Source: an uncultured Gemmatimonadota bacterium (GTDB taxonomy: Bacteria; Gemmatimonadota; Gemmatimonadetes; Gemmatimonadales; GWC2-71-9). From it: 15,476 nucleotides of DNA. Location of the stretch: contig CAMPKP010000074.1 of assembly GCA_946887295.1 (NCBI GenBank), positions 1 through 15,476 of the forward strand, read 5' to 3'. Under the pieces are notes generated by a model. It was not told where the DNA came from and did no database searches. It saw only the letters and a list, made by a program, of their open reading frames with translations. Each line of letters begins with the position of its first letter. Within the stretch, counting starts at the first letter, position 1. The position numbers were made by a program, and so were the translations under genes. Positions 1-6,854 of the stretch are shown here, in pieces.

Positions 1-1
1 T

Positions 2-715
2 CTCGACCTGCTGCTCGCCAACAAGCTCGATCCTTCGGATCTGCAGCGGTCGCTCGTCTACCGGCTGGAGAACGTCGGGAGCACGGCGCGGCGCGAGTTC
101 CGGATCCGGGCGCCGCTCGATCTGGGCAAGAGATTCCACGCGGCGCCGGCGTTCGGCGACCTGGACGGCGACGGGCGGCTGGACCTCGTGATGGGGCAGT
201 GGGGGCCGCGTCTCGCATGGTACCGGGGCACTCCGGAGGGCTACGCGGCGGTCGATACCGCGCTGATCACCATCACCCGCGGCAGCAATACGGTGCCGAC
301 CCTCGGCGACCTGGACGGCGACGGTGACCTGGACCTGATCGTCGGTGAATCGTCGGGATGGCTCAACTACTATCGCAACGATGGTGGGCCCTCGCGCCCG
401 GCGTTCGCGCTGGTGAGCGACGAGTTCGAGGGCATCCACCTGGGGCGGCGGAGCGCGCCCCTGCTCGCGGATCTCGATCAGGACGGCGACCTGGACCTGC
501 TGGTCGGATCGGAGAGCAACGGACTCGCGCTGTTCAGGAACGGCGGCACCCGCACGGCTCCGCGACTGGCTCCCGACTCAGCCTTCAGCGTGGAGGCCCC
601 CATCCTCGCCGCTCCCTCGGCCGGCGACGTCGACGGCGACGGAGATCTCGATCTCATCGTCGGCGGTGCCGGTGGAGGGGCCACCTACTTCGAGCAGGTC
701 GGGGGAGGCCGGTAA
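2..715 (+). CDS. FG-GAP/VCBS repeat beta-propeller protein, 3' part (5' end outside window)
   Basis: The frame is open from base 2 to the TAA at 713-715, giving the last 237 residues of a larger protein; a Met at 188 is internal, not the start. Four complete calcium-binding type repeats are visible (FGDLDGDGRLDLVMG, LGDLDGDGDLDLIVG, LADLDQDGDLDLLVG, AGDVDGDGDLDLIVG), and the window opens in the tail of another. The DxDGDxDxD loops are the FG-GAP/VCBS signature. Each repeat forms one blade of an integrin-alpha-like propeller, and such proteins are usually secreted or surface-exposed. The stretches between blades carry a recurring 'YRN-GG' aromatic/glycine pattern (LNYYRNDGG, LALFRNGG). The protein ends in a propeller blade, with no visible sorting domain at the C terminus. 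Substrate or partner cannot be told. The next gene is convergent, so this is the end of its transcription unit. Family assignment is secure; function is unknown. Confidence 0.9.
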   Translation, partial: LDLLLANKLDPSDLQRSLVYRLENVGSTARREFRIRAPLDLGKRFHAAPAFGDLDGDGRLDLVMGQWGPRLAWYRGTPEGYAAVDTALITITRGSNTVPTLGDLDGDGDLDLIVGESSGWLNYYRNDGGPSRPAFALVSDEFEGIHLGRRSAPLLADLDQDGDLDLLVGSESNGLALFRNGGTRTAPRLAPDSAFSVEAPILAAPSAGDVDGDGDLDLIVGGAGGGATYFEQVGGGR

Positions 716-728
716 CGAGACCGGCCTC
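705..728. terminator. Hairpin over the stop codon of the FG-GAP gene
   Basis: A perfect 9-bp inverted repeat (GAGGCCGGT / ACCGGCCTC) with a 6-nt loop begins inside the last codons of the FG-GAP gene and spans its TAA. It lies between two convergent genes, so it could act on both transcripts. There is no T-tract on either side, so it is either a weak or non-canonical intrinsic terminator or an RNA 3'-end stabiliser. Confidence 0.45.
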
Positions 729-752
729 GCCGCGACGGCTGCGTCGGATCGT

Positions 753-1103
753 CTACGTCCGTGGCTTGCCCCCCTGCGACATCCGGTTGACTTCGCTCTC
801 GCTCATCCGGTTCGCGTCGAGATCGCCGTGGCCGGTCACCCGGTTCCAGGCGTCCCGTACGGCCTCCTTCACCTTCTCCCAGGTGCTCTCCGCCCCGCCT
901 CTGCCTTCATGGCGATCCCAACCGGTCCGGAGGTCGGATTCGACGTCGTCCCAGCTGCGGCCCATATGGTGGCGGCCCGACTCGAAGCCGTACTGATAGG
1001 CCGGGCGGAACTCCTCGTAGGTGCGGCCGGTGGCGTAGGGGCGAGCACCGTAGTTCTCGCGCCACCAGATGTCCTCTTGATCCCAGGTGTTGTCGAACGC
1101 CAT
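753..1103 (-). CDS. Small conserved Trp/Tyr-rich hypothetical protein (116 aa)
   Basis: The ATG at 1103 is preceded by GGAGG (1109-1113) with 5-nt spacing, which supports this start. The 116-aa product has no signal peptide or membrane segment. It is acidic/polar and full of aromatic residues: an N-terminal block with 'IWWRENYGARPYATGRTYEE', then 'RPAYQYGFESGRHH', then 'RSWDDVESDLRTGWDRHEGRG', and near the C terminus 'TWEKVKEAVRDAWNRVTG'. I recognise this pattern (xxNYxxRPYAxGxxYExYRPAYxYG ... W..VE.DLR.GW ... K.AVRDAW.RV) from short uncharacterised proteins in many soil bacteria, but I know of no experimentally assigned function. The C-terminal part looks like an amphipathic helix, somewhat like CsbD-type stress proteins; that likeness is only suggestive. 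It appears to be monocistronic, downstream of the ligase operon on the same strand, with an 83-nt gap before it. Confidence 0.85.
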   Translation of the reverse strand: MAFDNTWDQEDIWWRENYGARPYATGRTYEEFRPAYQYGFESGRHHMGRSWDDVESDLRTGWDRHEGRGGAESTWEKVKEAVRDAWNRVTGHGDLDANRMSESEVNRMSQGGKPRT

Positions 1104-1186
1104 TCTAGCCTCCAGTGCGTAGTCAGTGGTAACTCCTGCACCACCAGCATGCTAACTGTTAACGGCAACATGGATCGTGACCCTCG
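1104..1186 (-). promoter_or_regulatory. Probable promoter region of the 116-aa gene
   Basis: This 83-nt gap lies between the ligase stop codon and the small gene, and should carry the small gene's promoter if it is not read through from the repair operon. On the minus strand it contains GTTAACAGTTAGCATGC (a GTTAAC palindrome and a GCATGC palindrome close together) and the GGAGG ribosome site. A short inverted repeat GTGAC-CCTC-GTCAC (1177-1190) covers the ligase stop and may be a weak terminator. No clear -35/-10 pair was found. Confidence 0.3.
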
Positions 1187-2233
1187 TCACCGCCCGGCAC
1201 CCGCGGCAGCCCGGGTCGGCGGCCTTGCGTCGCGATGGATCTGATCCAGAGTGCACTGCTCGGGCCGCTTGTCGGGCCGCCAGCGCAGAAACCTGGTACC
1301 ATGCCGGAACCGGCCGCCGGACACGTGATCGTACTCCACCTCGACCACGAGCACCGGCCGAAGCGGCACCCACTCGGCGGAGCGCTCGGTGCTCCAGCGG
1401 CTCGGACCCCCGGGGGCGCGGCCGGTGAATCCGGGGGGCTCGATCAGCCGCTCGAGCTTGTCGGTCAGGGCGGGCCGAAGCCGAGCCGGGATGCTGGACG
1501 TGAAGCCGACGTGGTGCAGCAGGCCTTCGCGGTCGTAGAGCCCGAGGAGGAGTGACCCCACCACCTTGCCGCGCGACGCGTAGCGAAACCCACCCACCAC
1601 GCAGTCCGCCGTCTTCCGCCGCTTCACCTTGATCATGCCGTCGCGCTCGCCGGAGCGGTACGGCAGGTCCAGTCGCTTGGCCACCACGCCGTCCAGGTCG
1701 CCGTCGCCGCCCCCGGCGAGCCACCGTTCGGCGGTCGCCCGGCTCGCGGTGGCTTTGGACAGCGTGACCGCGCCTCCGTGACCGAGGTACTTCCTGGCGA
1801 AGGTTTCCAGCCTCCGCCGGCGCTCGGCCAGCGGCAGGTCCACCAGCGCCCGCCCCCGTTCGTCCACCAGCAGATCGAACACCATGAGCCGGGCCGGATG
1901 GGCTTCGGCCAGCATCCGGACCCGGCTCTCCGCCGGGTGCACCCGCAGGAGCAGCTCGTCGAACGAGAGGCGTCCGTCCACCGGGATCACGATCTCGCCG
2001 TCGAGGACGAAGCGTCTGGCGGCCACGCCGCGTACCGACTCGACCAGGTCGGGGAAGTAGCGCTCCAGCGGCTTACCGGCTTTCGACTGGATGCGCACCG
2101 AATCGCCGTCACGGAACACCAGGCTGCGGAACCCATCCCATTTCGGCTCGTAAAGCCAGCCCCGGCCCTTCGGAAGCGCATCGGCGGTCTCCGCTTCCAT
2201 CGGAGGGTAGGGTTCTCGGAGAGGCAGGCTCAT
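1187..2233 (-). CDS. ATP-dependent DNA ligase, LigC/LigD ligase-domain type (348 aa)
   Basis: Seals DNA nicks using ATP through a lysyl-AMP intermediate. The ATG at 2233 is preceded by a near-ideal GAGGAGG (2238-2244) with 4-nt spacing and overlaps the TGA of the polymerase gene (ATGA), so it is preferred to a longer reading frame starting at 2440. Ligase motifs are in order: motif I EPKWDGFR with catalytic Lys31; motif III LDGE at 77-80; motif IV DGVVAK with Lys186 (Asp where many ligases have Glu); motif V MIKVKRR with Lys202/Lys204. An OB-fold-like C-terminal half follows. The length is that of a stand-alone LigC-like ligase. It is not fused to polymerase or phosphoesterase modules as in mycobacterial LigD. 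As last gene of the operon it is probably translationally coupled to the polymerase, arguing for joint action in end joining or gap repair. Confidence 0.93.
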   Translation of the reverse strand: MSLPLREPYPPMEAETADALPKGRGWLYEPKWDGFRSLVFRDGDSVRIQSKAGKPLERYFPDLVESVRGVAARRFVLDGEIVIPVDGRLSFDELLLRVHPAESRVRMLAEAHPARLMVFDLLVDERGRALVDLPLAERRRRLETFARKYLGHGGAVTLSKATASRATAERWLAGGGDGDLDGVVAKRLDLPYRSGERDGMIKVKRRKTADCVVGGFRYASRGKVVGSLLLGLYDREGLLHHVGFTSSIPARLRPALTDKLERLIEPPGFTGRAPGGPSRWSTERSAEWVPLRPVLVVEVEYDHVSGGRFRHGTRFLRWRPDKRPEQCTLDQIHRDARPPTRAAAGAGR

Positions 2234-3177
2234 AACACCTCCTCGAGCCTGAAGCGCCCTCGGGTGGACAGCAGGCCCTTCCAGAGGTCGCCGCGGCGCC
2301 GGACGCGGGTGGGCAGATTGTCGAGCCGGAAGTCGGCGATCTCGAAGCCGCGCTCCACCTCGTCCCAGGTCACCGGCGCCGACGCGCCGGCGAATTCGTT
2401 GGGACGGACCGAGTAGACCGAGGCCAGGGTCCGGCCCCACGCGTTCTGGTTGTAGTCCACCAGCACACGGCCCCGCGGCCGATCGGCCACCAGGAACTCG
2501 GTGGTGATGAGCCGGGGGTGCCGTTCCTCCAGCTGCTTGGCGAGCCGCTTCGCGAATCCCCAGACCGCCTTCTGCGTCGGTGCCCGCACGATGGGAACGT
2601 AGAGGTGGAGCCCTTCCGAGCCGCTGGTCTTCACCAGCGGCCGCATGCCAAGCTCCTCCAGCGCGCGCCGCACCACGAGCGCGGTCTCCAACACCTGCTC
2701 GAAGGCCGCACCGGCTGCGGGATCCAGGTCGAAGTTGAGGTAGTCGGGGCGGCTCGGCTCATCGCAGCGCCCGTACCAGGGGTTCAGGTCGATGCAGCCG
2801 AGGTTCACCACCCAGAGCAGGGATGCGAGGTCCTGAACCATGGGAAACGCGATCAGGTTCTTCGATTTGTGCATGATCTCGCAGGTCTCGATCCACTCCG
2901 GGCGCGGCGAGGGCGCGCGCTTCATGAAGAACCACTTGCCCCGGATGCCGTTGGGGTAGCGCTTCATGACCATCGCCCGGTCGCGAACATGGGGCAGCAG
3001 CACCGGGGAGACGTCGGCGTAGTACTGGAGGAGGTCGCGCTTGGTGAGCCCGGACCGCGGCCAGAAGACCTTGTCGAGATTGCTGAGCCGCACGGTTCTG
3101 CGCCCCGCGCGGAAGTCCACCTCACTCTTGCCCTTCGGAATCCGCGGGGCTGTCGCGGCGCTTCTCGTCGCGGGCAT
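2230..3177 (-). CDS. ligD: Stand-alone LigD-type polymerase/primase (archaeo-eukaryotic primase fold, 315 aa)
   Basis: A nucleotidyltransferase of the LigD polymerase (AEP/PrimPol) family that fills gaps and adds nucleotides at DNA ends before ligation. The start at 3177 is supported by AGAGGAG at 3184-3190, 6 nt upstream. Key features: the N-terminal block LSNLDKVFWP (31-40), DLLQYY, the RYPNGIRGKWFFMK block (73-86), the metal-binding DxD in FDLDP (Asp150, Asp152), SGSEGLHLYVP (185-195, with the Ser/His of the AEP active site), and the third acidic residue in VLVDYNQNAWGRT (Asp241). All catalytic residues appear intact. About 315 residues is the usual size of the isolated polymerase domain. 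It overlaps the upstream 224-aa gene by 56 nt and the downstream ligase by 4 nt. Together polymerase and ligase reconstitute a split LigD; no phosphoesterase domain is present in either. Confidence 0.93.
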   Translation of the reverse strand: MPATRSAATAPRIPKGKSEVDFRAGRRTVRLSNLDKVFWPRSGLTKRDLLQYYADVSPVLLPHVRDRAMVMKRYPNGIRGKWFFMKRAPSPRPEWIETCEIMHKSKNLIAFPMVQDLASLLWVVNLGCIDLNPWYGRCDEPSRPDYLNFDLDPAAGAAFEQVLETALVVRRALEELGMRPLVKTSGSEGLHLYVPIVRAPTQKAVWGFAKRLAKQLEERHPRLITTEFLVADRPRGRVLVDYNQNAWGRTLASVYSVRPNEFAGASAPVTWDEVERGFEIADFRLDNLPTRVRRRGDLWKGLLSTRGRFRLEEVL

Positions 3178-3796
3178 TTGCCGCTCCTCTGCTTTTCGGC
3201 CTCAGGCGCGGAAGCGCGCCCGCCACCGGCTCGTAAGCCAGCTCGCGACCATCGCGTGCCGCCCGCAGGAGCAGCGCCCCGCGGCTCATGTCGCCGCGGC
3301 CCGCGAAGTCGGTTGGAAAGAGGAGCCGCTCGCCCACGACGTCGAGCAGCACGTCCACGTACTTTCCCGTCGCCACGCTGCCGAGCAGGACCAGCTCGGT
3401 GGAGGGATCCGCCGCGAGCCGGGCGATGTCCTGCGCCAGCGGGGCGCGATAGCGGGGATCGTCCGGTCGGATGCTCACCGAGCCGAACGCCTCCAGGTCC
3501 TCCGCGCTCATCCGGGTGTCCGCGGCCACGAGGCCGCGGTTGGTGGTGATCACCTGGACACCCCCGATCCCCGTCGGTGCCCGGGCGAACCGCTCGGCAT
3601 AGGCCAGCTTTCCCCGGAAATAGAGGCCGCTCAGGAAGCTGAAGGCCTCGCCCAGGGTGATTCCCCCCTCGCTTCGGAGTCGTACGGCCAGGGGAAACGA
3701 CGCCTCACGCCGCAACAGCAGCGCCGCCCGTTTCCCGCCGCAATGCGCCGGGGAGAGCAGAAACACCCGGAGCGCGCCGGCATGGCCAGGCTTCAT
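3122..3796 (-). CDS. Conserved hypothetical protein leading the split-LigD operon (224 aa), not Ku
   Basis: This is the first gene of the repair operon, in the place where Ku often sits, but it has no Ku features. It is a soluble protein with no signal peptide. Conserved-looking blocks are VFLLSPAHCGGKRAALLL (11-28), EAFSFLSGLYFRGKLAYAERF (50-70), GVQVITTNRGLVAADT (79-94), ELVLLGSVATGKYVDVLL (134-151) and LLFPTDFAGRGDMSRGALLLR (158-178). A basic, probably disordered tail follows from about residue 197. I recall similar uncharacterised proteins but no assigned function. The block order (SP.x.C/K, then S/G-L-F/Y, then ITxxxGLL..DT, then G.Y.D.L, then GxGxMxxGxxL) loosely resembles the DUF6884/YaaA-like group; this is an inference only. 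The ATG at 3796 has a weak ribosome site (GAGG, AGG); a GTG at Val11 is an alternative. Its 3' end overlaps the polymerase gene by 56 nt. Confidence 0.82.
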   Translation of the reverse strand: MKPGHAGALRVFLLSPAHCGGKRAALLLRREASFPLAVRLRSEGGITLGEAFSFLSGLYFRGKLAYAERFARAPTGIGGVQVITTNRGLVAADTRMSAEDLEAFGSVSIRPDDPRYRAPLAQDIARLAADPSTELVLLGSVATGKYVDVLLDVVGERLLFPTDFAGRGDMSRGALLLRAARDGRELAYEPVAGALPRLRPKSRGAANARDEKRRDSPADSEGQE

Positions 3797-3887
3797 GACC
3801 TATGCTGCCTCAATCCGGGGAGCAGGGCCGTGGCATGGGTCACGTCGGGAGCCGCTGGCGTGTCCTTCCGGGAGAGGTTAGCGTGGC
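3797..3887. promoter_or_regulatory. Divergent intergenic region: repair operon versus sugar transporter
   Basis: These 91 bases separate two divergently transcribed operons, so both promoters must lie here or inside the 5' coding ends. GGAGAGG at 3871-3877 is the ribosome site for the binding-protein gene. I see no convincing sigma-70 -35/-10 pair and no operator-like palindrome on either strand. The shared position is the only evidence for the promoter call. Confidence 0.35.
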
Positions 3888-5189
3888 GTGGTGAGAGAAA
3901 CCGGCGTGGATCGCGGATTCCGGCCGGGCGTGGCTCCCTGGCTGGCTCTGCTTTGCGCACTGGGCTGCGCTGCCGAGCGCCCCGGCGGGCCGACCACCGT
4001 GACCGTGTCCGGCAGCGTGCTGGGCGCGGAAGGGCAGATTCTTCGCCGGCAGCTGGAGCGTTTCGACCGCGAGAATGCCGCCATCCGCGTCGAGATGCGC
4101 CCCACCCCGGACGCGGCGGATCTCCGCCATCAGCTCTACGTGCAGTGGCTCAACGCAAGGGCCACCGATCCCGACATTCTCCAGGTGGACGCGATCTGGA
4201 CGCCGGAATTCGCCGCCGCCGGCTGGATCCTTCCCCTGGACCGGTTCGCTCCGGATGCCGCCGCGTTCTTTCCCGTCACCATCGAGGCGAACCGCTGGCA
4301 GGGAGAGCTGTTCGCGCTGCCCTGGTTCGTGGACGTCGGCATGCTCTATTGGCGCACCGATCTCTTCGCCCAACCGCCCGGGACCTGGGAGGCGCTGGAG
4401 CGCGCGGTGGCTCCGCTCGTGTCCCGGGGCTCCGTCCGCTACGGTCTGGTATGGCAGGGGGCGCGCTACGAGGGCCTGGTCACCGTGTTCCTCGAGTACC
4501 TGGGCGGGTTCGGGGGCAAGATCCTCGACGGCGGCCGGGTCACGGTGCAGGAGCCGCCCGGGGTTCTCGCGCTCACTACCATGCGCGATCAGATCCACCG
4601 CAAGGGTGTGGTGCCCGTCCGGGTGCTGACCTGGCACGAGGAGGAGCCGCGCTTCGCTTTTCAGAACGGCGAGGCGGCGCTCATGCGGAACTGGCCCTAC
4701 GCCGTGGCGCCGATGCAGGACAGCGCCCAGTCGCGGGTGGCCGGCCGGTTCGCCGTGGCCCCGATGCCGGCGGCTCCGGGCGGCCGGCACACGGCTGCCT
4801 TCGGGGGCGCGCAGCTGGCCATCAACGCCTTCAGTCCGGAGGCGGACGCCGCGTGGCTGGTCATCGACTACCTCACGCGGCCCGAACAGATGCTCGAGCG
4901 GGCGAGCGTCGTGGGGCAGTTTCCGACCCGGACAGCCGTCTACGACGATCCGGCCCTCGCCGACGCCCTGGCGATTCCCCCGGCCCAGGCCCGCGAGATC
5001 GTCGAGGCCGCCGTGCCCCGGCCGGTGACCCCGGTCTACACCCAGCTGTCGGAGATCCTCCAGATCCAGCTTCATCGCGCCCTCAGCCTGCAGGCCGAGC
5101 CCCGTGACGCGCTGATCCGGGCCGCGGCCGAGATGCAGGCGCTGCTGGACCGCGCCGGCCTCGGCAGGGGCGACGTTGCCGGCCGCTGA
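3888..5189 (+). CDS. CUT1-family sugar ABC transporter substrate-binding lipoprotein (433 aa)
   Basis: Binds a carbohydrate outside the membrane and delivers it to the permease pair. The start is GTG at 3888, 10 nt after GGAGAGG; a second GTG follows directly. A basic N terminus and a hydrophobic stretch (about residues 15-26) end in ALGC with Cys27, a plausible lipobox, so a lipid-anchored protein is expected. The mature part has family 1 (MalE-like) features: VSGSVLGAEGQILRRQLERF, the segment DILQVDAIWTPEFAAAGWILPLD around residue 100, ALPWFVDVGMLYWRTDLF, a mid-region WPYAVAPM and a C-terminal FPTRTAVYDDP. The 'D-ILQVDAIWTPEFAAAGW' block resembles trehalose/maltose binding proteins (ThuE/LpqY type); the substrate is therefore inferred as an alpha-glucoside disaccharide, without certainty. 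It overlaps the first permease gene by 14 nt. Confidence 0.9.
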   Translation: MVRETGVDRGFRPGVAPWLALLCALGCAAERPGGPTTVTVSGSVLGAEGQILRRQLERFDRENAAIRVEMRPTPDAADLRHQLYVQWLNARATDPDILQVDAIWTPEFAAAGWILPLDRFAPDAAAFFPVTIEANRWQGELFALPWFVDVGMLYWRTDLFAQPPGTWEALERAVAPLVSRGSVRYGLVWQGARYEGLVTVFLEYLGGFGGKILDGGRVTVQEPPGVLALTTMRDQIHRKGVVPVRVLTWHEEEPRFAFQNGEAALMRNWPYAVAPMQDSAQSRVAGRFAVAPMPAAPGGRHTAAFGGAQLAINAFSPEADAAWLVIDYLTRPEQMLERASVVGQFPTRTAVYDDPALADALAIPPAQAREIVEAAVPRPVTPVYTQLSEILQIQLHRALSLQAEPRDALIRAAAEMQALLDRAGLGRGDVAGR

Positions 5190-6036
5190 GCCGCGCGGCG
5201 CCGAGCATCGCGAGGCCCGTCTGGCCTACGCGATGGTGGCTCCTGCCGTGGCCACGATTCTCCTGGTCGCCCTGTTCCCGCTCACCTGGACCGTCTGGGA
5301 GTCGCTGCATCTGCACGACCTCCGCATGCCCTGGCTGGGCCAGCCGTTCGTGGGCCTGGAGAACTACGCCGAGGTGCTCCGCGACCGCCGGTTCTGGGGG
5401 GCGATGGGGCACACCCTCTGGTTCGCGGTCGCCACTGTGAGCCTGGAGCTGGTGCTCGGGTGCGTGCTGGCCCTGGCGATGAACCGCACCTTCCGCGGGC
5501 GGGCGCTGGTGCGCGCCTCCATCCTGATCCCGTGGGCCATTCCCACCGTCGTGGCCGCGCTGGTCTGGCGGTTCATGTTCGAGGGCTACGAAGGCTGGCT
5601 CACCGACGACGTTCGGGCCTGGGTGCCGGTGATTCTCTCCGACGTCTGGAAGACCACGCCCTTCGTGGCGCTCCTGCTGCTGGCGGGCCTGCAGGGGATC
5701 GATGCCTCGCTGTACGAGGCGGCGCGGATCGACGGCGCGTCGCCCTGGCGGCAGTTCCGCTACATCACGCTCCCGCTGCTGGCTCCCGCGATCATGGTGG
5801 CGCTGATCTTCCGGACCCTGGACGCCTTTCGCGTCTTCGACCTGATCTACGTCCTGACCGGCGGCGGCCCGGGCACGGCGACCGAGCCGATCGCGCTCTA
5901 CACCTTCAACACCCTGATGCACAACCTGCGGTTCGGATACGGCTCCGCGCTCTCGGTGCTCGTCTTCCTCGTCACCTTCGCGCTGGCGCTCGGGTACATC
6001 CGGCTGCTGGGCCGCGGCCTCACGGACGTCCGATGA
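5176..6036 (+). CDS. CUT1 sugar ABC transporter permease, MalF/ThuF type (286 aa)
   Basis: Inner-membrane permease forming half of the translocation channel. The chosen start is TTG at 5176, with a GGGG ribosome-site core at 5167-5170 and a 14-nt overlap with the binding-protein gene; the next ATG (residue 20) would remove the cytoplasmic N terminus just before TM1. About six membrane segments are visible, beginning with VAPAVATILLVALFPLTWTV. The EAA loop YEAARIDGASPWRQFRYITL (around 180-200), which docks on the ATPase, is intact. LTGGGPGTATEPIALYTF near the C terminus is a typical signature of the MalF-side permease. Length is normal for a UgpA/ThuF-type subunit lacking MalF's large extra domain. 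The stop overlaps the next start (ATGA), showing translational coupling. Confidence 0.93.
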   Translation: MPAAEPRGAEHREARLAYAMVAPAVATILLVALFPLTWTVWESLHLHDLRMPWLGQPFVGLENYAEVLRDRRFWGAMGHTLWFAVATVSLELVLGCVLALAMNRTFRGRALVRASILIPWAIPTVVAALVWRFMFEGYEGWLTDDVRAWVPVILSDVWKTTPFVALLLLAGLQGIDASLYEAARIDGASPWRQFRYITLPLLAPAIMVALIFRTLDAFRVFDLIYVLTGGGPGTATEPIALYTFNTLMHNLRFGYGSALSVLVFLVTFALALGYIRLLGRGLTDVR

Positions 6037-6851
6037 GAGGGCGCGACCGGTGGGCCGCTCTCGTGATCGTGGCGCTGGTGCTCGGCGCCGCATTCCCGTT
6101 CTATCGGGCGGTGGCCGGCTCGCTCACCACCGAGGCGCAGCTCTTCGAGGGCGCGCCGCTGTGGCCCCGTCCGGCGGTGTTCGATCACTACCGCGCGCTC
6201 TTCACCGAGCGCGACTTCTGGCTGCCGATCCGCAACTCGCTCGTGGTGGCCGGCGCGACCACGCTCTTCTGCGTGACGATCGGGTCGCTCTGCGCCTACG
6301 CGCTGGCCCGGCTCAGGTTCCGCGGCAAGGCCCTGCTGCTGGGCGTCATTCTGGCGGTCAGCATGTTCCCCCAGATCGCCATCGTGTCCCCGCTCTTTCT
6401 CCTCCTCCGGAGCGTCCGTCTGATAGACACCTATCCGGGACTCATTCTGCCCTACATGACCTTCGCGATGCCGCTCGCGGTCTGGCTCCTGGTGGGCTAT
6501 TTCCGCCAGCTCCCGGCCGAGCTGGAGGAGGCGGCGATGGTGGATGGCGCCAGCCGGCTCCGGGCCTTCCGCGATGTGATCGTTCCCCTGGCGCTTCCCG
6601 GCATCGCGGCCACGGCGATACTCACCTTCGTGTACAGCTGGAACGAGTTTCTCTTCGCGCTCTCCTTCACGCTCGGTCCCGAGCGGCAGACCGTGCCGGT
6701 GGCGATCGCGCTCTTCCGCGGCCAGTACCAGGTCCCCTGGGGCCAGGTGCTCGCGGCGGCGATCGTCGCGACCGCTCCGGTGGCCGCTCTGGTGCTGGCC
6801 TTCCAGCGCCGGATCGTGCAGGGACTCACCGCCGGCGCCGTAAAGGGCTGA
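6033..6851 (+). CDS. CUT1 sugar ABC transporter permease, MalG/ThuG type (272 aa)
   Basis: Second permease subunit of the importer. The ATG at 6033 overlaps the previous stop codon as ATGA, which fixes the start; a much longer upstream reading frame in this phase is only an out-of-frame shadow of the first permease. There is no strong ribosome site of its own, consistent with coupling. Membrane segments include WAALVIVALVLGAAFPFYRAV at the N terminus and several more to the C terminus. The EAA loop LEEAAMVDGASRLRAFRDVI lies near residue 164-185, and TFVYSWNEFLFAL is a classical MalG-side signature. The C terminus is cytoplasmic and short (FQRRIVQGLTAGAVKG). All expected elements are present and the length is normal. 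Confidence 0.93.
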   Translation: MRGRDRWAALVIVALVLGAAFPFYRAVAGSLTTEAQLFEGAPLWPRPAVFDHYRALFTERDFWLPIRNSLVVAGATTLFCVTIGSLCAYALARLRFRGKALLLGVILAVSMFPQIAIVSPLFLLLRSVRLIDTYPGLILPYMTFAMPLAVWLLVGYFRQLPAELEEAAMVDGASRLRAFRDVIVPLALPGIAATAILTFVYSWNEFLFALSFTLGPERQTVPVAIALFRGQYQVPWGQVLAAAIVATAPVAALVLAFQRRIVQGLTAGAVKG

Positions 6852-6854
6852 CCC

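Noticed and set aside
155..640. DNA-level tandem repeat array in the first gene
   Set aside because: The repeated GACCTGGACGGCGACG-like tracts are explained by the FG-GAP calcium-loop codons, not by an independent repeat element.
1126..1150. Short inverted repeat GTGGT / ACCAC upstream of the 116-aa gene as an operator or hairpin
   Set aside because: The arms are only 5 bp with a 9-nt spacer, which is expected by chance in this composition.
2233..2440. Extension of the ligase to an upstream start at 2440
   Set aside because: The extra 69 residues are read inside the polymerase gene in another frame and have shadow-like composition. The ATG at 2233 has an excellent ribosome site and an ATGA junction.
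3122..3796. Ku protein at the head of the LigD operon
   Set aside because: Position suggested Ku, but the sequence has no Ku beta-barrel features and its conserved blocks belong to a different, uncharacterised group.
3041..5107. A 688-codon plus-strand frame crossing the repair operon and the binding-protein gene
   Set aside because: It crosses two divergent genes with strong family evidence, and its product is Arg/Pro/Gly/Ala low-complexity sequence.
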